This document shows positions 4,230 to 11,100 of a DNA stretch of 21,620 nucleotides, one piece after another. The notes beneath the pieces were generated by a model that was given only the letters and a program-made list of their open reading frames with translations, was not told where the DNA came from and ran no database searches. How positions within the stretch are numbered: position 1 is the stretch's first letter; each line of letters starts with the position of its first letter. The position numbers and the translations under genes are program-made. The DNA is from a virus. The stretch covers positions 1-21,620 of the IMG/VR virus record IMGVR_UViG_3300020454_000925. One strand, given 5' to 3'.

Positions 4230-4807
4230 GTTATATCCCCGCAAGCAAACTAGCCGAGTGGCGAAGAGCAAACGAACCAAGTAAGTGTCCGATTTTAAAT
4301 CGAGAGACTGACGATTGGGTAGTGGATCACGACCACAGTAGTGGTGAGATTCGTGGGGTAATAAGCAGACAAGCCAACACACTAATAGGTAAGATGGAAA
4401 ATATATTCACATCAATGTGCAAGGGTAATCCTAGTGAGCTACCGGATGTACTAGAAAACATAGCAACATATCTCCGGCAGCCCGGATCAGATATTCTACA
4501 TCCCGTTGGACTCAACCAACTTACGGGACGCTTTAAGAATAATTTAAAAAAGGACGAACAAGTATTTTTATTATCGACATTCGGGTCAACAAGTGCTGAA
4601 CTAAATGCTTGCGTTAATGTATCCCAACGAGTAAAACTATTTAAGAATTTATTAAAAAAATATTATGACACAACAAACCAACAAACACCCTCTTGTGCTG
4701 ATTCAATCAGAACTCAAAGCACCAAAGGGACAGACAAACAAATTCGGAGGGTACTCTTATCGCTCCGCAGAGGACATACTCGAAGCAGTAAAACCTCTTC
4801 TGAATAA
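4226..4807 (+). CDS. Endonuclease VII-like HNH nuclease (193 aa as read)
   Basis: The core WVVDHDHSSGEIRGVISRQAN (31-51) matches the phage recombination endonuclease VII family, with the DHDH box (34-37) and the conserved Asn51. The family cleaves Holliday junctions and branched DNA before packaging. The usual zinc site is degenerate: only Cys21 remains, and the second CxxC is replaced by ISRQA. The start is GTG at 4226 in a GTGA overlap. The frame runs 143 nt into the ERF gene. Residues from about 147 on look like a shadow translation of ERF, so a natural C-terminus near 145 with a lost stop, or a frameshift, is possible. Confidence 0.75.
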   Translation: MSYIPASKLAEWRRANEPSKCPILNRETDDWVVDHDHSSGEIRGVISRQANTLIGKMENIFTSMCKGNPSELPDVLENIATYLRQPGSDILHPVGLNQLTGRFKNNLKKDEQVFLLSTFGSTSAELNACVNVSQRVKLFKNLLKKYYDTTNQQTPSCADSIRTQSTKGTDKQIRRVLLSLRRGHTRSSKTSSE

Positions 4808-5114
4808 ATACACATCTGACCTAACACTCAGCGATACAATCGTAGAGGTAGGCGGTAGGGTATATGTAAAAGCAACGGCCCGACTATGTTCACACGACCC
4901 ATTCTTTGAGGTCGAGACTACTGCATACGCTCGTGAGGCTGAGGCAAAGAAAGGTATGGACGATGCACAGATCACCGGATCCGCTAGTTCTTACGCTCGT
5001 AAGTACGCACTGAACGGACTGTTCTGCATTGACGATACCAAAGACCCCGATGCTACCAACACGCACGGCAAGTCACAACCTAAACCTAATCGAGTTGACG
5101 AGGACTTATTTTAA
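4665..5114 (+). CDS. ERF-family single-strand annealing protein (149 aa)
   Basis: The N-terminal half has the ERF signature FGGYSYRSAEDILEAVKPLL, followed by the beta-rich VEVGGRVYVKATARL and the ITGSASSYARKYALNGLFCI block that is typical of the family. A polar C-terminal tail ends in DEDLF. ERF proteins form rings on single-stranded DNA and anneal complementary strands, the central step of phage single-strand-annealing recombination and genome circularisation or concatemer repair. The ATG at 4665 has the A/T-rich context AAAAAAATATTATG used across this strand. It lies between a nuclease set upstream and an SSB-like gene downstream, as expected of a recombination module. Confidence 0.88.
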   Translation: MTQQTNKHPLVLIQSELKAPKGQTNKFGGYSYRSAEDILEAVKPLLNKYTSDLTLSDTIVEVGGRVYVKATARLCSHDPFFEVETTAYAREAEAKKGMDDAQITGSASSYARKYALNGLFCIDDTKDPDATNTHGKSQPKPNRVDEDLF

Positions 5115-5125
5115 TTATAAAACTT

Positions 5126-5419
5126 ATGAGTAATATAACACAATACGATAACACAAATCGTGGTCGCTTATTCAAGAATGACCGCAAAGAAAAAGAAACA
5201 CATCCCGACTTCCGTGGGGATTGCGAGCTATCAGTAAAAGATCTGACAGCTTTATTAGCTTCGGCTACCGGAGACACAGTTCCATTCTACGTTAAGGGAT
5301 GGAAGAAGGTATCAAAGAATGATGTATCATATCTGTCTTTGGCCTTTGATCCAAAGGTGGTTGACTCAACTCCGAAGAAACCATCACCCGTTGAGGTAAA
5401 CGATTCCGATCCATTCTAA
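5126..5419 (+). CDS. Single-stranded DNA-binding protein-like (97 aa)
   Basis: A 97-residue protein starting with NTNRGRLFKNDRKEKETHPDF, a pattern common to small phage SSB/DUF736-like proteins, followed by a segment that should form OB-type strands (PFYVKGWKKVSKNDVSYLSLAFD). It ends in an acidic tail, NDSDPF, closely resembling the DxDIPF tail by which SSB proteins recruit partners. The role would be to protect single strands made by the exonuclease and the helicase. It starts 11 nt after ERF in ATAAAACTTATG and ends directly before the next ATG (TAATATG). The fold itself is inferred. Confidence 0.72.
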   Translation: MSNITQYDNTNRGRLFKNDRKEKETHPDFRGDCELSVKDLTALLASATGDTVPFYVKGWKKVSKNDVSYLSLAFDPKVVDSTPKKPSPVEVNDSDPF

Positions 5420-5420
5420 T

Positions 5421-5750
5421 ATGGACTTCGACAAGGAATGGTGGGATCAATTCCGGCAAGATGAGGTGGATGAAATACTCCGCCTCACTCGTCTGAAGAA
5501 CTCTGACTACACCGGTGGAGACAAGCAAGACAATCCATTTGAGAACTTCGATGGATCAAAAGACTTCGGGATCGAACCACTGGTTGGCGTAGCCCTACGA
5601 ATGCAAGATAAGTTTCAGAGACTTAAAGCATTTTGCCGAGATGGTAAACTTTCTCTTAACAAAAAGGGGGATACCACTCGTGATATTTTTCGAGATCTAA
5701 TTGGTTACTCATTGATAGCCATAGGGATGCTTGAGAGAGATAATAAATAG
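5421..5750 (+). CDS. DUF1599/Nmad1-like protein (109 aa)
   Basis: A 109-residue protein with the family layout: RLKNSDYTGGDKQDNPFENF near residues 25-44, then GVALRMQDKFQRLKAF, then a C-terminal TTRDIFRDLIGYSLIAIGML helix. The name, nucleotide modification associated domain 1, comes from its association with phage base-modification loci. The helical set of Glu/Asp/Lys residues resembles all-alpha NTP pyrophosphatases (MazG/dUTPase-like), so action on nucleotides is plausible, but no activity can be claimed. It is the last gene of this block; the following 76 nt hold a strong hairpin. Confidence 0.75.
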   Translation: MDFDKEWWDQFRQDEVDEILRLTRLKNSDYTGGDKQDNPFENFDGSKDFGIEPLVGVALRMQDKFQRLKAFCRDGKLSLNKKGDTTRDIFRDLIGYSLIAIGMLERDNK

Positions 5751-5762
5751 AAGATATATATG

Positions 5763-5804
5763 TTAGAATCTATGCCCCTTACAAAAAGTAGGGGGCTAGA
5801 CTAA
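5763..5804 (+). promoter_or_regulatory. Long bulged hairpin before the replication genes
   Basis: Three stems stack. TTAG (5763-5766) pairs with CTAA (5801-5804). After an AA bulge, TCTA (5769-5772) pairs with TAGA (5797-5800). After a T bulge, GCCCCTTAC (5774-5782) pairs with GTAGGGGGC (5788-5796), with one G-T pair, around loop AAAAA. That is 17 pairs interrupted only by two 5'-side bulges. No U-tract follows, so it is not an intrinsic terminator. It may be a protein-binding or processing site between the recombination and replication blocks. Confidence 0.6.
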
Positions 5805-5826
5805 CCTATTCAACCTAAAAAAAATT

Positions 5827-6012
5827 ATGTTAAAGACCATACACGAAGCTACAGAAGTATCCTTAAATGCTTACAATGAAATATCCCAAAGAGAAATTCC
5901 AAAAGAAGCAGAGGATAGATTTAAATTCTTAGGGCAGTGTTTGAATGCTTTGACTGAGCAACTACAAAAGGAAAATGATAGACTTAGTCGAACCACACAA
6001 CACGGAAGCTGA
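5827..6012 (+). CDS. Small acidic helical protein (61 aa)
   Basis: A 61-residue protein, helical in prediction (ATEVSLNAYNEISQ, then FKFLGQCLNALTEQLQKEND), with a polar tail. No family recognised. It starts in AAAAAAAATTATG, 22 nt after the long hairpin, and overlaps the helicase gene by 38 nt, so the two are probably translationally coupled. A helicase-loader or cofactor role would fit the position, but nothing in the sequence proves it. Confidence 0.6.
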   Translation: MLKTIHEATEVSLNAYNEISQREIPKEAEDRFKFLGQCLNALTEQLQKENDRLSRTTQHGS

Positions 6013-7297
6013 AGAGAAATTAATATCTTGTCTATGTTTAGGCGGTGATTCATCCGCTTACGACACAGTATCATCCATCATTAACGAGGATGATTTTTAT
6101 TTCCTAAGACACCGGCTACTCTTCAAGGCAGTAGCCAATCTTAGTGCCGAGACACCGGTCGATGAGGTATCTATTATGGAATACCTTAAGTCCATTGAGT
6201 GCCTCGATGAAGTAGGTGGCATCGCCGGTATTATAGATATACTAGGCAAGTCATCCAGTACACTACAACTTAAGTACTATACGGACTTAGTACTAGAGAA
6301 GTCCAACCTCAGAAGATTAAGAAGAGCATACATACTAGGTGCAGAGAATGCATCTGCCGAGACTGCCACATCAAGACAGATCAAGGCCAATGTCGAAGAG
6401 CAAACATCTCAAGTAAACCAAGTAGTAGACAGCGGACAAAAGATTGCTGATACTGCTAGTGAACTAAAGGAAGATTTTGCTAAGATGATGAGTGGAGAAT
6501 ATGTGAATGACGTGGTGAGAACATATCTACCACAACTTGATTCAATGCTAGGTAGCGGGGGCATAGGTTCCGGTGAGGTACTTACCTTATCCGCACCCAC
6601 ATCTTGTGGTAAGTCAGCACTAGCATTGTATATAGCTATAAAAGCTATGACAGAAGACGCTGTACCTACCCTTATATTCTCTTTGGAGATGCCACGTAAG
6701 CAAATACTCAAGCGAATGGTTCAAGCCATTTCTGGAGCCAATCTGAGGCAGATACAAGAGCGTGTAATGACCGAGGATAATATGAAGAAAGTTAACGAGG
6801 CTACCGATGAGATTGCTAACTTACCTTTTCATACCGTGCATACAGCCCGGAATCCACAAGACATACTCAGCCAAGCTAGGAATTACGTACGAAAACACGG
6901 GGTAAAGTTGGTAGTCATTGACTATCTGCAACTTATACCTTGGTCATCCAAAGCTAATAGCAAGGCCGAGGGTATAGCTGACATATCTCACAAGATAAAA
7001 CAGTTAGCACTTGAACTAAACGTAAGTGTAATACTGTTATCTCAAGTCAACAGAGAGGGAGCCAAGCGGGAAACCGGGCTCAGTCTGTATGACCTCAAGG
7101 ATAGTGGGGACATCGAGAACGATGCCGACATTGTCCTTTTATTGTGGCCAAAGAACGGAGACATCGAGGGTGCAAAAAACTCTGATGCCAAAGGGCCATT
7201 CACTGAACTTCAATACAGCATAGCTAAGAACCGAGAGGGCGAGCGTGGTGTAGGGGGGTACTTAAAATTCTATCACTGTTTAGGGAGATTTAAATAA
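5975..7297 (+). CDS. DnaB-family replicative DNA helicase (440 aa)
   Basis: The N-terminal domain opens with PHNTEAEEKLIS, the conserved start of DnaB-type helicases. The RecA-like domain has a Walker A in LSAPTSCGKSA (around 206-214, where most relatives have GxxGxGKT), a motif FSLEMPRKQILKRM, and a Walker B in VVIDYLQLI (around 312-321), followed by SQVNREG and DSGDIENDADIVL. It would form a hexamer that unwinds the phage fork 5' to 3'. The length is close to bacterial DnaB. The ATG at 5975 keeps the conserved N-terminus. No separate primase is in the window, and no TOPRIM or zinc-finger primase part is fused to it. One base overlaps the next gene. Confidence 0.92.
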   Translation: MIDLVEPHNTEAEEKLISCLCLGGDSSAYDTVSSIINEDDFYFLRHRLLFKAVANLSAETPVDEVSIMEYLKSIECLDEVGGIAGIIDILGKSSSTLQLKYYTDLVLEKSNLRRLRRAYILGAENASAETATSRQIKANVEEQTSQVNQVVDSGQKIADTASELKEDFAKMMSGEYVNDVVRTYLPQLDSMLGSGGIGSGEVLTLSAPTSCGKSALALYIAIKAMTEDAVPTLIFSLEMPRKQILKRMVQAISGANLRQIQERVMTEDNMKKVNEATDEIANLPFHTVHTARNPQDILSQARNYVRKHGVKLVVIDYLQLIPWSSKANSKAEGIADISHKIKQLALELNVSVILLSQVNREGAKRETGLSLYDLKDSGDIENDADIVLLLWPKNGDIEGAKNSDAKGPFTELQYSIAKNREGERGVGGYLKFYHCLGRFK

Positions 7298-7602
7298 TGT
7301 TAAACGAAAATATATTAAGCAACTTATGCCAATACTATGGCGTAAACAAAGAAGATGTAGTAGATTCTCCAAGAGGAACTACCACTATAATTAAAGTAAG
7401 AGACATTTACTTTTGGATACTGTCTAAGAATAGACATTTCAGTCACTATGAAATAGCCAAGATAGGTAAGCGAGAACGATCGAGTGTAACTCATTCGTTG
7501 AAAAGAACTAAGGCTAGAATCAAGAGTGACGAAACATTTAAGAAAGAAGTTATGCGTATCGTCAACGAAACGAGCAGACAAGAGTTTGCTATGCAACGAT
7601 GA
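7297..7602 (+). CDS. Stand-alone DnaA domain IV-like DNA-binding protein (101 aa)
   Basis: Residues 16-70 follow the DnaA C-terminal domain: VNKEDVVDSPRG at the first helix, VRDIYFWILSK at the position of the RQIAMYL helix, HYEIAKIGKRERSSVTHS (50-67) as the helix-turn-helix and signature equivalent to GxRDHTTVxHA. There is no AAA+ ATPase domain, so it can bind DnaA-box-like sites but not act as a full initiator. Directly behind the helicase, it probably directs helicase or host machinery to the phage origin, competes with host DnaA, or acts as a transcription factor. It starts in TTAAATAATG and ends in an ATGA overlap. Confidence 0.75.
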   Translation: MLNENILSNLCQYYGVNKEDVVDSPRGTTTIIKVRDIYFWILSKNRHFSHYEIAKIGKRERSSVTHSLKRTKARIKSDETFKKEVMRIVNETSRQEFAMQR

Positions 7603-8021
7603 CAGAGCCGGAAATTGCAGAAGGTCTTATGAAGGCTTACCCAAATATGGATAAGCTCATTAAGGCTGACGATGAACACTCACCATATGACTACGAGAAC
7701 GGCAGTTATTTGTTTGAATTCAAATCAAGAAAAGACAGTTGGGATCCTTGGATTATAGAGCAATTAAAGGTTGACACCAACATCAATATAGCCGAGAGTC
7801 TAAAGAAAGATTTTATATTCCTCATAGAAAACAAGGGTACAGCATACGTTTGGAATATATCTAACTTAATAAAAAAAGAATATGACTTTCAATTTCATCA
7901 GAAAAGAGTTCCGAGTGCTACGGAACTTACTGATAACCCTCACCGGAACGGAGTGATGATTACTAAACCAGTAGGATTCGTTTACGTAAAGGATGCAGAG
8001 GTAGTAGATTTAACTGGTTAA
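7599..8021 (+). CDS. Putative PD-(D/E)XK-like nuclease (140 aa)
   Basis: A 140-residue protein. DYENGSYLFEFKSRKDSW offers an Asp, a hydrophobic strand and an E-F-K triplet in the spacing of a minimal PD-(D/E)XK site. The following FIFLIENKGTAYVWNISNLI gives two more strands, and PVGFVYVKD a last one. This is the pattern of small restriction-type folds, but the similarity is in motif layout only and other readings are possible. It starts in an ATGA overlap with the DnaA-like gene and is the last + strand gene before the terminator. A role in recombination or host DNA breakdown would fit. Confidence 0.5.
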   Translation: MTEPEIAEGLMKAYPNMDKLIKADDEHSPYDYENGSYLFEFKSRKDSWDPWIIEQLKVDTNINIAESLKKDFIFLIENKGTAYVWNISNLIKKEYDFQFHQKRVPSATELTDNPHRNGVMITKPVGFVYVKDAEVVDLTG

Positions 8022-8039
8022 GTTCAGTTATGTTTAGTT

Positions 8040-8056
8040 CTGTACGTTTAGTACGG
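8040..8056 (+). other. Small hairpin before the terminator
   Basis: CTGTAC (8040-8045) pairs with GTACGG (8051-8056), including one G-T pair, around loop GTTTA. It lies in the 84-nt convergent gap, which also has short imperfect repeats of GTTTAGT. It may assist termination or be chance. Confidence 0.3.
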
Positions 8057-8067
8057 TTTCATAATTC

Positions 8068-8107
8068 CCTCATCCGGTATTGGGGTAATATCGGGTGAGG
8101 TTTTTTT
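8068..8107 (+). terminator. Intrinsic terminator of the + strand operon
   Basis: CCTCATCCGGTATT (8068-8081) pairs over all 14 positions, two of them G-T, with AATATCGGGTGAGG (8087-8100) around a five-base loop, followed by seven T (8101-8107). This is a textbook Rho-independent terminator on the + strand. On the - strand no T-run follows the stem, so it should not stop late transcripts as well. Confidence 0.93.
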
Positions 8108-11100
8108 ATAGGTTCAATAACTCCTCGATGTCAATCGGGGCTTCTTGGCTCTCCGTTATCTTTCTGTACCTTTTCTTTTCTTGTGTCTCAATACCCGGCC
8201 CGTATCTGTAGTACCACAAATCAGAGAACGGCAATAATGTTACTAATCTATTTGGATCAGCCGGAGAGTCCTCGTTATTGATGGCGGCCAGTTGACCAAT
8301 AATATCCATTGGAACTTGAAATGCTACGGGTAATGCATAATTCAATAACATTTCTTCTGGCCTATCTGCCAGTTTACTTACATTGTATTTACTTACGCCA
8401 GCGATTCGGAACAAACTATTCCAGAAGTAATCATTCTTGTACATATCACGACCAGCCATTAAATCCTTTAGTGCATCAATAGGAACCCCAATCATCTGAA
8501 AGAATATCATAAGGAAAAAGAAATCTTTAGCGGCTTTCATTTTATCTAAATAGGTAGCTTTACTCCCGGGTGCGAATGTACTAAAGTATCTTTGGAAGAC
8601 AAAGTTCATTTGCTTTATGATAAAACTTTTCATTAAGATAAGAGTCTTAGTGTTCGGGTTTTGTTTAATCATTAAGGGTAACTCAAGTTCACTAATGGGC
8701 TGAGTCTCCGACAACTTTGTAAATAAAAACAATCTAACTTCTGCGGAATTAGGGGTGTTATTACGCAAGTCATATATGATCTTGTCTTTGTAACTAGGCA
8801 TACGGAAATCTATTTCTGCTAAAAGTTTCTTATGAGCCCCGCTATTTTTTGATTTCATAGCCGCTCTCCTATACCTATTGTAATTAACAGTAAGGGTACT
8901 CTCCTTAATGAACTGATCCATTCTTTTGAACCCAGTTAAAGTTAATCCCCTATCTACTGTTCTTCTTATTACTCCAGTATCCGGATCATAATCAGCACTA
9001 AACATTTCTTTATTGATACCTAACTCTGCTAGGGTAACTTTCTTACCAAACATAGCACTAAGAACTGGGAGTATACCATTGTCTAATGTAGCAAATGCTA
9101 ACTCATACGCATTAGATAATGTACTGGTTGGCTCAACCATTAATATACCATACATAAATGAATTCAATCCACCTAAGAAATCATTACCCGGACTGGAGGA
9201 CGGGGCAATCATTGTATTAACCACGTGAGGAGCTTCTTGAAATAATCTTCTTTGATCTATATTAGGATCTTGTGACAACTCCACAAGGATTTGACCAAAG
9301 GTACCAATGGGTTTGTTTTGAGATATTAACTCTTGTATTTTATCTATATTATATTTAAGGCCCCCGCCCTTACCCATTAATTTAGTTGTCTCTATCTCAC
9401 GATAAGATGAATCAACATATTTCTTAAACGATTCTGCCGGGGTAAAGTAAAACTTTACTGCATCCTTATCTATGAACTCAATCTTACGTTGCTCCTCTTT
9501 ACTAAAATTCATTCGGTTGTTTTTGTACCTCTGAGATAATATGTATTGATTGAATTTAAATGCGGCATAAGGTGTATCTATATTTATTTCTATGCCATCC
9601 TTTTCGCTTTCGGATTTAAGGTATGATTTAAAATCAGTCGCTACAGTCTTGCCTAAGTATTCCATATAAGCACTCATATGCCTTATAAAGCGAGGGAAGT
9701 AATCAAACCTATAATTTATTTCCCTTTCAACTGACTTACTTTCATTATAAATTGTATCAAAGATAGGCCTAATAGATAATTGAAACTCATTATATAATCC
9801 ATATTTTCTTAGAAGCCTATCTCTTTCAGCTATGATTGCCTTGGACTCATCGCTATCCTTTGTCTCTTGTGTCGGACTGTACATTAAGTGACGGTTTAAT
9901 TTATCCACATCTTCCTTGTTGGATATTCCGCTTATCTTTTTAAAGAAAGGTTCGCCTAACTTTTTAGCGTCAAAAGTTTTTTTCATTATAGCTTGTTGCC
10001 AATTTTGCATAACCTCATATAACTTGGGACTAAGTTCTTGAAGAATCCTAGATGGCGTATAAAAAATATCCTTTAACTTTTCTTTATCAAAGAGTGCTCT
10101 CTTTTCCTTCTCAAGTTTCTCTAGGCTTTCAGCGGTGGGGTCTACTAACTTATCTGTAGTAAGTTGTGTTTCTCCTTTAGCTTCTTGGGATGCGATTATT
10201 GCTGCATTAGTCTGAGCTTGGTAAGGTACCTTGGCTTCCGGATCCGCACTTCTTATTAGTGAAGCTGTATCCCTTATAAGTAAAGCAACCTCATCGTTTG
10301 TCTGTATGTCACTCTTGAGTGCACGTACTATGGTTGAGTGAACCGCACGTAGTAATGACTTCACTAATTCAAAAGCTTTACCTTGTAGCATAGTCGACTC
10401 AGTAGTACGGCCATATAAAAGCTGTTGAGTAATGAATCTTGTATACTCAGCTCCAGCATCTGTTGCACCCAACTGTTCTCCATATACTTCATTGAGCCTA
10501 TCTCTTTGTTGAGGGGTAAGTGCTTGCCCTATTCTTTCCATTGACCTAATAAAAGCTTCCTTTGGACTCAAGTCCTTGGACTTTTTATTAATCACTTGGT
10601 GCATTGCTGCGTGAATAACTTCTTCTCGGAGTGCAGCTTCGGCTCCCTCTTTGCCACGAGCTGACAACAAAGCCGGGTCGTATTCAATTGTCATTGTCTC
10701 GTAATTATACTGAGCGTCCCGACCTTTGTCTAAATTAATTTTCTCAACAATTGGTATGTTGAGTTTACCGGATAATGTTTTAATTTTATTAACAACGGAT
10801 CCTATAACTTGTAGTTCCGTTGTTGTTAAATTCTTAGAAGTAGATGCACCTACTGTACCCACCGGCATAGAAGTCTCAGCACTTCTTAGTGCTTCATTCA
10901 TACGCTTGTCTGTTTTTACTATATCTAAAATGCTAGTAGAGTCAGAGAATGTACCTACACCTTTACCTTTTATTACTATAGGATAACTCAAGTGTTCTTC
11001 TGTGCCCAACTCTTGTGCTGTAGTAGGGCCGATCTGTTCCTTGTCGAACTGAACTGCACCAACTATCTCACCCCTATTTACGTTATCAAAGGCGGGGTCA

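Noticed and set aside
4302-4330. CTGACGA, a permitted hammerhead core variant, at the start of the endonuclease VII-like gene
   Set aside because: No stem II with GAA after it and no flanking stem I; it is coding sequence.
4107-4382. A 91-codon - strand frame opposite the endonuclease VII-like gene
   Set aside because: It is antisense to a recognisable gene, and its hydrophobic, Cys-rich translation is typical of a shadow frame.
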